Assembly: GCF_001425175.1 (NCBI RefSeq)
Contig: NZ_LMDV01000009.1
Location: 186,001-250,000, forward strand
Reading direction: 5' to 3'
Source of the DNA: Nocardioides sp. Root1257
Lineage (GTDB): Bacteria > Actinomycetota > Actinomycetes > Propionibacteriales > Nocardioidaceae
Length of the DNA stretch: 64,000 nucleotides
Below are positions 56,389-64,000 of the stretch, piece by piece. Within the stretch, counting starts at the first letter, position 1. Every line of letters starts with the position of its first letter. Below the pieces are notes generated by a model that ran no database searches, was not told the origin of the DNA, and saw only the letters and a list, made by a program, of their open reading frames with translations. Both the position numbers and the translations under genes were made by a program.

Positions 56389-56427
56389 CACCCGCACCCG
56401 CCGTACCAACCTTGTGAGGAGCACCCG

Positions 56428-57318
56428 GTGAACCGAGGATGGCGATCATGGGGACCGCCGGTCCTGCTGGTCCTCCCGTCGATGATCCTGATCGGGGTCT
56501 TCGTCTACGGACTGATCGGCGTGAACATCAACACGTCGCTGACCGACCAGCACCACCGCCTCGGCGGCGGCAGCTTCGTCGGCCTGGAGAACTACCGCAC
56601 CCTGTTCCACGACGACACGTTCGTCTACTCGCTGCGCAACCTGGGGATCTACACGGTCACCTTCGTGTGCGGCACCCTCTTCTTCGGGTTCCTGTGGGCC
56701 TGGCTGCTCGAGAAGGGCGTCCGGGGCGAGGGCGGCTTCCGCGCCGTCTACCTCTTCCCGATGGCGGTGTCCTTCATCGCGTCGGGCGTCGTGTGGCGCT
56801 GGCTGCTCAACAGCGCCGAGGGTGACCGGGCCGGCGGGCTCAACCGGCTCTTCGAGAACGTCGGCCTCGGCTTCCTGGCCAACCCGTGGTGGACCAACGA
56901 GACCTGGGGCATCGTCGCGATCGCCATCCCCGCGATCTGGCAGCTGTCCGGGTACGTCATGGCGCTCTTCCTCGCGGGCTTCCGCGGGATCCCCGACGAG
57001 CTGCGCGAGGCGGCGCGCGTCGACGGCGCGTCCGAGTGGCAGCTCTACCGCCACGTCCTCTTCCCGCAGCTGAGCCCGGTCGCGCTCTCCGCGATCGTGA
57101 TCGCCGGCCACATGTCGCTGAAGGTCTTCGACCTGATCATGGCCATCGCCGGTCCGACGAACTACACGACGCAGGTGCCGGCCACCCAGATGTGGACCAA
57201 GTTCACCAGCGGCGACTACGCCACGTCCGCCGCGATCGGCACCATCCTGCTCTGCATCGTGGCGCTGCTGATCGTCCCCTACCTCGTCTACACCTACCGG
57301 CAGGAGCGCAGGTCGTGA
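56428..57318 (+). CDS. Sugar ABC transporter permease (MalF type)
   Basis: A 296-residue membrane protein with six spans. The EAA loop IPDELREAARVDGASEWQLYRHVLFPQL contacts the ATPase. WWTNETWGIVAIAIPAIWQLSGYVMALFLAG is typical of MalF/LacF-type permeases. GTG 56428 has GAGGAG upstream. The second permease overlaps its stop by 4 nt. Confidence 0.92.
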   Translation: MNRGWRSWGPPVLLVLPSMILIGVFVYGLIGVNINTSLTDQHHRLGGGSFVGLENYRTLFHDDTFVYSLRNLGIYTVTFVCGTLFFGFLWAWLLEKGVRGEGGFRAVYLFPMAVSFIASGVVWRWLLNSAEGDRAGGLNRLFENVGLGFLANPWWTNETWGIVAIAIPAIWQLSGYVMALFLAGFRGIPDELREAARVDGASEWQLYRHVLFPQLSPVALSAIVIAGHMSLKVFDLIMAIAGPTNYTTQVPATQMWTKFTSGDYATSAAIGTILLCIVALLIVPYLVYTYRQERRS

Positions 57319-58205
57319 GCGCCTCGACGTTGACCGCGGCCATCCCCGCGGAGACCCACCACGACCGGCCGCCCGCGACGGGCCGGGGCCGGCGCGCCCT
57401 GGTGCGGTCGCTGCGCTACGCGCTGCTGCTCGCCTTCGTGGTCATCGTGCTGACCCCGGCGTACGTCCTCATCGTGACGTCGTTCAAGGGGCTGGGCGAC
57501 GCGAGCCCGTCGCGGGCCTGGGACCTCCCGCAGAGCTGGGAGACGGCGGGCTGGTCGCGCGCCTGGACGACGCTGTCCCCCGCACTGGGCCGCACCTTCG
57601 CGATGGTGATCCCCGCCGCCCTCATCTCGGCGCTGCTCGGCTCGATGAACGGGTTCGTGCTGTCCCGGTGGCGCTTCCCCGGCGCCGACATCGTCTTCAC
57701 CCTGATGCTCTTCGGGATGTTCATTCCGTACCAGGCGGTGATGATCCCGCTCGTGCAGCTGATGCAGGACCTCGGCGTCCCGAGCGGGGTGCCGAGCCTG
57801 ATCGTGCTGCACGTCGTCTACGGCATCCCGATCACGACCCTCATCTTCCGCAACTACTACGCCGGGGTGCCTCAGGAGCTGATCGAGGCGGCGCGGGTCG
57901 ACGGCGCGGGGATGCTGCGGACCTACGCCTCGATCATGCTGCCGCTCTCGGCACCGGCGTTCGTCGTCGTGATCATCTGGCAGTTCACGTCCGCGTGGAA
58001 CGACTACCTGTTCGCGCTGTTCTTCTCGAACTCCCGCAACGGGCCGGTCACGATCGCCCTCAACTTCCTGGCGAGCGGCCAGCTCCAGGACTACTCCGCC
58101 AGCATGGCGGGTGCGCTGATCGCGTCGCTGCCGACGTTGGTCGTCTACGTCATCCTCGGGCGCTGGTTCGTCGGCGGCCTGATGGCCGGCTCGGTCAAGG
58201 GCTGA
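57315..58205 (+). CDS. Sugar ABC transporter permease (MalG type)
   Basis: A 296-residue six-span permease. The EAA loop is VPQELIEAARVDGAGMLRTYASIMLPLSAPAF. A cytosolic N-terminus (about 30 residues) precedes the first span LLLAFVVIVLTPAYVLIV. GTG 57315 overlaps the first permease; the stop overlaps the epimerase ATG (TGATG), tying transport to the first intracellular step. Confidence 0.92.
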   Translation: MSASTLTAAIPAETHHDRPPATGRGRRALVRSLRYALLLAFVVIVLTPAYVLIVTSFKGLGDASPSRAWDLPQSWETAGWSRAWTTLSPALGRTFAMVIPAALISALLGSMNGFVLSRWRFPGADIVFTLMLFGMFIPYQAVMIPLVQLMQDLGVPSGVPSLIVLHVVYGIPITTLIFRNYYAGVPQELIEAARVDGAGMLRTYASIMLPLSAPAFVVVIIWQFTSAWNDYLFALFFSNSRNGPVTIALNFLASGQLQDYSASMAGALIASLPTLVVYVILGRWFVGGLMAGSVKG

Positions 58206-59395
58206 TGGACCTCGACGCCGAGGGGCGACGGCTGCTCGCCTTCGCCGCCGGCGGCGAGCTGCCGGGGACCGGGTTCGGGTGGCTCGACGACGCGGGCGCG
58301 GTCGACCGCTCCCGGGGCGTGCACACCTGGATCACGGCCCGGATGACCCACGTCTTCTCCCTGGCCGCGCTGGCCGGCGAGCCCGGAGCCGCGGCCCGGG
58401 CCGCCACCGGGGTCGAGGCCCTCCTCGCCGGGCCCCTCCGGGACCGGTCGTACGACGGGTGGCTCGGCGCCGTCGACCTCACCGGGTCGCCGCTCGACGA
58501 GCACAAGCGCGCCTACGACCACGCCTTCGTGGTCCTCGCGGCCTGCAGCGCCGTGACCGCCGGCGTACCGGACGCGGAGACCCTGCTCGACGATGCCGTC
58601 GCCGTCTTCGACGAGCGGTTCCTCGACGACGCCGGTCTCGTGGTCGACGGCTACGGCCGCGACCTCTGCCGGGCGGACGACTACCGCGGAGCCAACAGCA
58701 GCATGCACACGGTCGAGGCCCTGCTGGCGCTGGGCGACCTGCGCGGCGACCGCCGCTGGCACGACCTCGCCCTCGGCATCGCCGAGCTCCTCATCCACCG
58801 AGTGGCGACCGCGTACGACTTCCGACTGCCGGAGCACTACGACCCGGCGTGGACGCCGCTGCCGGCCTACAACGCGGACCGGCGCGACGACCAGTTCCGT
58901 CCGTACGGCGTGACCCCCGGCCACCTGCTCGAGTGGTCGCGCCTGCTGCTCCAGCTGGAGGCCTCGGTCACCGATCCGCCGCCGTGGCTGGCGTCCGACG
59001 CGATCCGGCTCTTCGACGTCGCCGTCCGGATCGGCTGGGCGGTCGACGGTCGGCCTGGCTTCGTCTACACCACCGACCTGCAGGACGCGCCCGTCGTACG
59101 CCACCGGATGCACTGGGTGCACGCCGAGGCGATCGGCGCCGCCGCTGCGCTCGGCGCCCGCACGGGTGCCGCGCCGTACGCCGTGTGGCAGTCGACCTGG
59201 TGGGAGTTCGTCGAGCGGCACCTCCGCGACCCCCGCACCGGCACGGCCAACTGGCACCACGAGCTCGACGCCGAGAACCGGCCGGTCGCCCAGGTGTGGT
59301 CGGGGCGCCCGGACGTCTATCACGCCTACCAGGCGATCCTGCTGTCCCGGCACCCGCTGGGGGCGTCGCTGGCGGGAGCCCTCTCCCGGGCCTGA
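58205..59395 (+). CDS. AGE-family sugar epimerase/isomerase (YihS-like)
   Basis: A 396-residue (alpha/alpha)6-barrel protein of the N-acylglucosamine 2-epimerase/aldose-ketose isomerase family, normal length. Family histidines sit in GVHTWITARMTHVF, TPGHLLEWSRLLL, RMHWVHAEAIGAA and VYHAYQAIL. YihS-type enzymes interconvert mannose, fructose and glucose or sulfoquinovose and sulfofructose. It is coupled to the transporter, so it probably isomerises the imported aldose to a ketose; which sugar is unknown. Confidence 0.87.
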   Translation: MDLDAEGRRLLAFAAGGELPGTGFGWLDDAGAVDRSRGVHTWITARMTHVFSLAALAGEPGAAARAATGVEALLAGPLRDRSYDGWLGAVDLTGSPLDEHKRAYDHAFVVLAACSAVTAGVPDAETLLDDAVAVFDERFLDDAGLVVDGYGRDLCRADDYRGANSSMHTVEALLALGDLRGDRRWHDLALGIAELLIHRVATAYDFRLPEHYDPAWTPLPAYNADRRDDQFRPYGVTPGHLLEWSRLLLQLEASVTDPPPWLASDAIRLFDVAVRIGWAVDGRPGFVYTTDLQDAPVVRHRMHWVHAEAIGAAAALGARTGAAPYAVWQSTWWEFVERHLRDPRTGTANWHHELDAENRPVAQVWSGRPDVYHAYQAILLSRHPLGASLAGALSRA

Positions 59396-59434
59396 GACCT
59401 CGCGGGCAGGCCGGCGGCCGCGACACAATGCCCC

Positions 59435-60448
59435 ATGCGACGAAGCCTGGTGAACGACCCCGACGACCTGGTCGTGGAAGCCCTGGAGGGCCTCGCCCTG
59501 GCCCATCCCACCCTGGTCCGGCACGACGCGGAGCACGGGTTCGTCGCGCGCGCGACGCCGGCCCGCGACAAGGTCGGCCTGGTCTCCGGCGGCGGGTCGG
59601 GGCACGAGCCGCTGCACGCCGGGTTCGTCGGGCACGGCATGCTCGACGTCGCCGTCCCGGGTGCCGTGTTCGCGAGCCCGACGGCGCTCCAGCTGTACGA
59701 CGCGACGCGGGCGGCCGACGCCGGGCGCGGGGTGCTGCACATCGTGAAGAACTACACCGGCGACGTCATCAACTTCACCGTCGCGCGCGAGCTCGCCGAC
59801 GAGGACGACGACATCGCGACCGAGGTCGTGCTGGTCGACGACGACCTGGCGACCGACCTCGGTGAGGAGCCGGACGACCCGGACGCACCCGGACGCCGCG
59901 GCACCGCCGCCGTCGTCGCCGTGGAGAAGATCTGCGGCGCGGCCGCCGAGGAGGGCGCCGACCTCGGCTCCCTCGCCGAGCTCGGGCGGAGCGTCGCCGC
60001 CCGCGCGCGGAGCATGGCGTTCGCGATCGAGGCGGGCACCCACCCCGGCTCGTCCCGGCCCGCCTTCGACCTCGACGCGGACGAGGTCGAGCTCGGCGTC
60101 GGGATCCACGGCGAGCGTGGGCGGTCTCGGGTGCCCTTCGGGCCCACCGACGAGCTCGTCGCCCGACTCGTCGACCCGCTCGTGGAGGCGCTTCGGCCCG
60201 CCCGCGGCAGCGGCGTCATCGCGATCGTCAACGGACTGGGATCGACGTACCCCTTGGAGCTGTACGCCGCCGCCCGCGCCGTGCACGGCGGCATGACGGC
60301 TCGGGGTGTCCGGGTCGACCGGTTCCTGGTCGGCAGCCTCGTCACCTCGCTCGACATGCACGGCGTCTCCGTCACCCTGCTGCCCGTCGACGACGAGCTG
60401 CTCCGCCTGTGGGACGCACCCGTCCGCACTCCCGCCCTGACCTGGTGA
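59435..60448 (+). CDS. DhaK-like dihydroxyacetone/ketose kinase subunit
   Basis: A 337-residue DhaK-family protein. Substrate-site residues are present: His57 in GGGSGHEPLH, Asp110 in KNYTGDVINF and His225 in GVGIHGERGR, the His that binds the ketose covalently. The family phosphorylates dihydroxyacetone and, in some branches, erythrulose or other short ketoses. It pairs with the DhaL-like protein encoded 7 bp downstream. No phosphotransferase DhaM gene is seen, so ATP may be the direct donor. Confidence 0.88.
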   Translation: MRRSLVNDPDDLVVEALEGLALAHPTLVRHDAEHGFVARATPARDKVGLVSGGGSGHEPLHAGFVGHGMLDVAVPGAVFASPTALQLYDATRAADAGRGVLHIVKNYTGDVINFTVARELADEDDDIATEVVLVDDDLATDLGEEPDDPDAPGRRGTAAVVAVEKICGAAAEEGADLGSLAELGRSVAARARSMAFAIEAGTHPGSSRPAFDLDADEVELGVGIHGERGRSRVPFGPTDELVARLVDPLVEALRPARGSGVIAIVNGLGSTYPLELYAAARAVHGGMTARGVRVDRFLVGSLVTSLDMHGVSVTLLPVDDELLRLWDAPVRTPALTW

Positions 60449-60455
60449 GGCCACG

Positions 60456-61073
60456 ATGAACGCACGCGACACCGCCCTGGACGCCGGCTTCGGCGAGCGC
60501 TGGACCCGGGCCATGACCACCGCCTTCGCCACCGAGGCCGACCGGCTCGGCGAGCTCGACCGCCTCGCCGGGGACGGCGACTTCGGCCGCAACCTCACCT
60601 CGGCCTTCGGACGCGTGCAGCAGGAGGTGGACGCCGCCGGGCCGACGACGTACGCCGCCTGGCTGACGTGCGTGTCCCGCGGCTTCCTCGGGACGGGTGG
60701 GACGAGCGGCCCGCTGTTCGGGATGTTCTTCCGCGAGCTGGCCCGCTGCTCGACCGGGGACGAGCCCACCGTCGCGGAGCTCGGCCGGGGACTGTCCGCC
60801 GGTCTGGCGACGGTGCAGCGCTACGGCAAGGCCCAGGTCGGCCACAAGACGATGGTCGATGCCCTGGCGCCGGCGGTCGACGCGCTGGGCGCGACGGACG
60901 GCACCCTGCGCGGCGCGGCGGAGGCCGCCGACGAGGGCGCCCGGTCGACGGCCGACATCATCGCGAAGCGGGGTCGGGCGAGCTACGTCGGCGAGGCCTC
61001 GCGCGGGGTGCTCGACCCCGGGGCGGTGGCGATGGCGATGGTGCTCGCCCTCGCCGCGGACTCGGCGAGCTGA
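60456..61073 (+). CDS. DhaL-like nucleotide-binding kinase subunit
   Basis: A 205-residue helical protein of the DhaL family, binding ADP/ATP-Mg. The Mg motif reads LAGDGDFGRN, with Phe where DhaL usually has His (GDGDHG). The later loop is GHKTMVDAL rather than GDKTM. GTSGPLFGMFF is typical. These changes suggest a subfamily distinct from PTS-dependent DhaL. It ends the operon, convergent with the EEP gene 4 bp away. Confidence 0.87.
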   Translation: MNARDTALDAGFGERWTRAMTTAFATEADRLGELDRLAGDGDFGRNLTSAFGRVQQEVDAAGPTTYAAWLTCVSRGFLGTGGTSGPLFGMFFRELARCSTGDEPTVAELGRGLSAGLATVQRYGKAQVGHKTMVDALAPAVDALGATDGTLRGAAEAADEGARSTADIIAKRGRASYVGEASRGVLDPGAVAMAMVLALAADSAS

Positions 61074-61077
61074 CCAG

Positions 61078-62046
61078 TCAACCGGTGAGCCCGAACTCGA
61101 TCCAGAGCGGGTAGTGGTCGCTCACCCGCCACGACAGCGCCGACTTCGACGTGCTCGGGTAGACGTACGGGACGAAGTCGAAGTTGCCGGCCCGGCCGGT
61201 GAACTCGAGACCGTGGAGCAGGCTCGTGACGGTCCCGGCGTCGTCGACGGTGGAGAACCAGGCGATCTGGTCGTAGTGGTGCGGCTTGGTCGGGCTGTCG
61301 AAGATGGTGCGGGGCAGGGTCGAGAGCTGGCCGGGGGGAAAGAGCCCGGTGGAGACGAAGGCCCGGTAGACGGGAGTCCCGGGACCCTCGAGGTTGAAGT
61401 CCCCCAGGACGAGCAGGTTGGAGTTCCAGTCGCGCGGACGGTCGGCCCAGTCGCGCATCCAGCGGGCGAACGCCGTCACCTCCGGCACCCGCCTGGCGGG
61501 CGCCCCGTCCCAGACGACGTGCACGGTCGTGAGGATGACCTCGACGCCGTTGCGGCTGAAGGACGCGGCGTACGGCGTGCGGGCGAACTGGCGGACCGCC
61601 CGTCCCGCCTGCGGCGGGAGCACCACCTCCCCGACCAGCCCGGAGGAGACGACCCGGGTCCTGTCGAAGAGGAACGTCAGCCGCTCGCCGTTGCCACCGT
61701 CACCCTCGGTGACGTCGCTGCACACGAAGTCCCAGCCTGGCCCGAGCTCGGCGAGCACGGCCCGCAGGCCGCTGATGTCGCGCCGGACCTCCTGGACGGC
61801 GACGACGTCGAACCTCGAGATGACCGCAGCGATGAGCGCGACGGCCCGCCGGTCCCGCTTCGGGGACGCGGTGTCCGGGGCGTCCCAGGAGTCCGTCAGC
61901 CCCGCCAGGGCCCGGATGTTCCACGAGCCGATGAGCAGGTTGCCCGGCGTACGGCGCGGCACGACCCTCGACGCGGCGGTGCGCAGGCGTCGTACCTCCG
62001 CACGCACGGCCGCCGGCTTCGTCCCCGCCGCAGTGGTGTCGGGCAT
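61078..62046 (-). CDS. Endonuclease/exonuclease/phosphatase (EEP) family protein
   Basis: A 322-residue DNase-I-like phosphohydrolase. Core residues are Asn in GSWNIRAL, Glu in VVAVQEVRRDI, His in LTTVHVVWDG, Asp-x-Asn in LGDFNLEG and Asp-His in SDHYPLWIEF. Members act on nucleic acids or phospholipids; the substrate cannot be told. The N-terminal 40 residues are basic, with no clear signal peptide. ATG 62046 is chosen over 62082, although neither has an ideal ribosome site. Confidence 0.82.
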   Translation of the reverse strand: MPDTTAAGTKPAAVRAEVRRLRTAASRVVPRRTPGNLLIGSWNIRALAGLTDSWDAPDTASPKRDRRAVALIAAVISRFDVVAVQEVRRDISGLRAVLAELGPGWDFVCSDVTEGDGGNGERLTFLFDRTRVVSSGLVGEVVLPPQAGRAVRQFARTPYAASFSRNGVEVILTTVHVVWDGAPARRVPEVTAFARWMRDWADRPRDWNSNLLVLGDFNLEGPGTPVYRAFVSTGLFPPGQLSTLPRTIFDSPTKPHHYDQIAWFSTVDDAGTVTSLLHGLEFTGRAGNFDFVPYVYPSTSKSALSWRVSDHYPLWIEFGLTG

Positions 62047-62097
62047 GCCTCCACGAGAGCACCGGGACACGCCCGGCGCCATAGGTCGTCTGGGCGG

Positions 62098-64000
62098 TCA
62101 GACGATCTTGCGGCTCGGCTTGGTCTTGACCGTCGTCGCCTGGTAGCCCGCCGCCGTGGCCGTGACCTTGACGAAGACCTTCTTGCCCTTCAGCGCCCTG
62201 CTCAGCTTCAGCTTGGACTTGGTGGCCCCCTTCACGGCCTTGGCGCCGACGAACCACTGGTACGTGAGCCTGACACCCGGCGCCGACCAGGTCCCGCCCG
62301 ACACCGTCAGGGTCTTGCCCACCTTCGCCGTGCCGGTGATCGCGGGCGCCCGCGTGGCCGTGATCGTGCCCGCCGCCACTCGGGCACTCGCCGCGGACGT
62401 CGCTGTCGCCGCTGCGAACCCGGCCGCGGATGCCGTCACCCGCACCTTGAGCACCTTGCCGACGTCGCCGGCCACGGGCGTGTAGGTGGACTTCGTCGCC
62501 CCTGCGACCGGGACGTCGCCCGCCAGCCACTGGTAGGCGAAGGTCGCACCGGCCGGCGTCCAGCTCCCGGGGTTCGCGGTCACGACCCGCCCGACCACCG
62601 GCGTTCCCGGGATGCCCGGCGCCGTGTTGTTGACGACCGACGCCGTCCCCGCATCGACGACGGGACCCACCCCGGCCGAGGTCACGGAGGCCGACGGCGT
62701 ACCCGCCTTCGACGCGGTCACCCGCACCTTGATCGTCTTCCCGATGTCACCAGCCACCGGCGTGTACGTCGACGCGGACGCCCCGCCGATCGCCACATCG
62801 TCCGCCAGCCACTGGTAGGCGAACGTCGCGCCCGACGGCGTCCACGTGCCGGGCGCCGCGGTGAGAACCGACCCGACCCGTGGCGTCCCGGAGATCGACG
62901 GAGGCACCGTGTTCGCCATCGGAGGCACCACGGACGCGGCGAGCTGGGCGTTGCGGCCACCCACCGTCGCGCCGGCGGGCACGACCACGTCGGTCCCCGC
63001 CGCCACGGTCGCGACGTTGTCGAAGAACTCGCTCTGGTAGGTACCGGCCGGGTCGGCGAATCCGAGACGGTAGGTGCCGGCAGGCAGCTGGAGCGAGTAC
63101 GTGCCCCCGAGACCGGTCGAGGCGGACGCAACCTGCGGGAACGAGCCGCCGTCGTTGCGGTATGCCGTCACCGTGATGCCCCCCAGCGCCTGTGCCGAGG
63201 GGCCGGTGACCGTGCCGGTGACGGTCCCCCGCTGCTGCATCGAGAAGCTGATGCTGTCCGCGCCGCCGGCCGCCCCGAGGACGATGTCGGTAGCGGTCGC
63301 GAGCGTCGCCTTGTCGTTCCAGTACTCGTCGATGTAGCCATCCCAGCTCGCGCTGGCACCGACCCGGTAGGTGCCCGGTGCGAGGCCCTCGAAGAAGTAG
63401 AGACCGGTGTCGCGGCTGCCGACGTCCTCCAGGGCCACGTAGGAGCTGCCCACCAGCTGGTAGAGCGTGACGTCCGCGCCGGTGACAGGACCGCCGCCCT
63501 GCGCGGTGATGACACCGGAGATGTGACCGCCGGCGCCCAGCACCGCGTTCCGACCGGTGGTCATCGCGCCACCTGCGACGGTGACGTCGCTGGCGGTGGC
63601 GATCGTGGGCTGGTCGTTCCACAGCTCGCGCCCGTACACGCCGTCGGGGTCCCGGAACCCGACGCGGTAGGCACCGTCGGCCAGCCCCGCGAGCACGTAC
63701 GCGCCGGCGTTGTCGGTGTCGTCCTCCGCGACGGCCACCCAGTTCCCGCTGCGCGAGGTGTACGCCGTGACCTCGATGCCCGGCAGGGCGCCGCCGGCGT
63801 CGCTGACCGTGCCGCTGATGCCTCCGGACTTCGCGAGGCCGGCGTCCCGGGTCACGGTGGCGCCGGCGGCGATCGCGATGTCGTCGGCCTGCTCGACCGA
63901 CGCCTTGTCGTTCCACCACTCGAGCTGGTGGCCGGCCGGCGGGTCGAACTGCAACCGGTAGGTCCCGGCACGCAGGCCCTGGATGCGGTACGTGCCGGAG
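62098..64000 (-). CDS. Partial repeat-rich surface protein (carboxypeptidase-regulatory-like and Ig-like repeats)
   Basis: The frame is open to the right edge, so the N-terminus lies outside the window; 633 residues are visible. The left part has about four prealbumin/SdrB-like repeats of 85-95 residues, each with G.ISGTV, an AGTYRLGF-type block and a WND or FDN element. Then come three Ig-like repeats with FAYQWLA and YTPVAGDxGKxxKVRVTAS. The last 60 residues are Lys-rich (KGATKSKLKLSRALKGKKVFVKV). No LPxTG sorting signal is present at the end. A secreted or wall-associated adhesin-type protein is likely. Confidence 0.8.
   Translation of the reverse strand, partial: SGTYRIQGLRAGTYRLQFDPPAGHQLEWWNDKASVEQADDIAIAAGATVTRDAGLAKSGGISGTVSDAGGALPGIEVTAYTSRSGNWVAVAEDDTDNAGAYVLAGLADGAYRVGFRDPDGVYGRELWNDQPTIATASDVTVAGGAMTTGRNAVLGAGGHISGVITAQGGGPVTGADVTLYQLVGSSYVALEDVGSRDTGLYFFEGLAPGTYRVGASASWDGYIDEYWNDKATLATATDIVLGAAGGADSISFSMQQRGTVTGTVTGPSAQALGGITVTAYRNDGGSFPQVASASTGLGGTYSLQLPAGTYRLGFADPAGTYQSEFFDNVATVAAGTDVVVPAGATVGGRNAQLAASVVPPMANTVPPSISGTPRVGSVLTAAPGTWTPSGATFAYQWLADDVAIGGASASTYTPVAGDIGKTIKVRVTASKAGTPSASVTSAGVGPVVDAGTASVVNNTAPGIPGTPVVGRVVTANPGSWTPAGATFAYQWLAGDVPVAGATKSTYTPVAGDVGKVLKVRVTASAAGFAAATATSAASARVAAGTITATRAPAITGTAKVGKTLTVSGGTWSAPGVRLTYQWFVGAKAVKGATKSKLKLSRALKGKKVFVKVTATAAGYQATTVKTKPSRKIV

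Overview
The window is high-GC actinobacterial DNA. The GTGA/ATGA-coupled operons, twin aerobic CO dehydrogenases and an HsaA/C/D-type catabolic cluster suggest a Nocardioides-like member of the Propionibacteriales. That placement is inference; no rRNA or tRNA gene is visible. No gap between called genes exceeds about 300 bases.

Left edge (1-5.8 kb): a block of visibly lower GC with genes unlike the rest. It holds the N-terminal part of a winged-helix protein, a PD-(D/E)XK nuclease-like protein, a PUA/EVE-like + CBS + HEPN-motif protein, a second protein with an Rx4H motif, and a one-span membrane coiled-coil protein. It looks like a defence or accessory island. Next come RidA and two exported hydrolases (M14 carboxypeptidase and phosphodiesterase/phosphatase) that share an upstream motif (6-11.3 kb).

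11.4-27.4 kb: a divergent catabolic cluster. Leftward genes encode two HsaA-like flavin monooxygenases, one HsaC-like extradiol dioxygenase, two HsaD-like C-C hydrolases and an FAH-family enzyme. Rightward genes encode an isocitrate-lyase-family lyase, three fumarate-reductase-type flavoproteins, an SDR, an isochorismatase-family and an Asp/Glu-racemase-family protein (both without the usual cysteines), and the hydratase-dehydrogenase-aldolase trio that turns 2-hydroxypentadienoate into pyruvate and acetyl-CoA. The 180-bp divergent promoter has three copies of one palindromic operator. An acyl-CoA dehydrogenase follows.

28.6-34.7 kb: a 118-bp repeat element, a secreted GH13 amylase/pullulanase-like enzyme, a LacI regulator with operators, AqpZ, a DUF1059 protein and a Met/His-rich membrane protein. 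34.7-49.8 kb: two CO dehydrogenase loci. Locus 1 (coxM-S-L, XdhC-YHS fusion, coxG, then five tiny membrane proteins) converges on moxR/coxD and coxE; locus 2 is TetR-coxM-S-L-LysR. Both CoxL proteins carry the form I AYxCSFR loop. A second 118-bp repeat and trmO lie between the loci.

50.4-64 kb: a PAP2 protein divergent from the TetR gene, PEP carboxykinase with Ser in place of the P-loop Cys, a ROK-regulated sugar ABC transporter with an AGE-family epimerase and DhaK/DhaL-like kinase subunits, an EEP-family phosphohydrolase, and a partial repeat-rich surface protein running off the right end.
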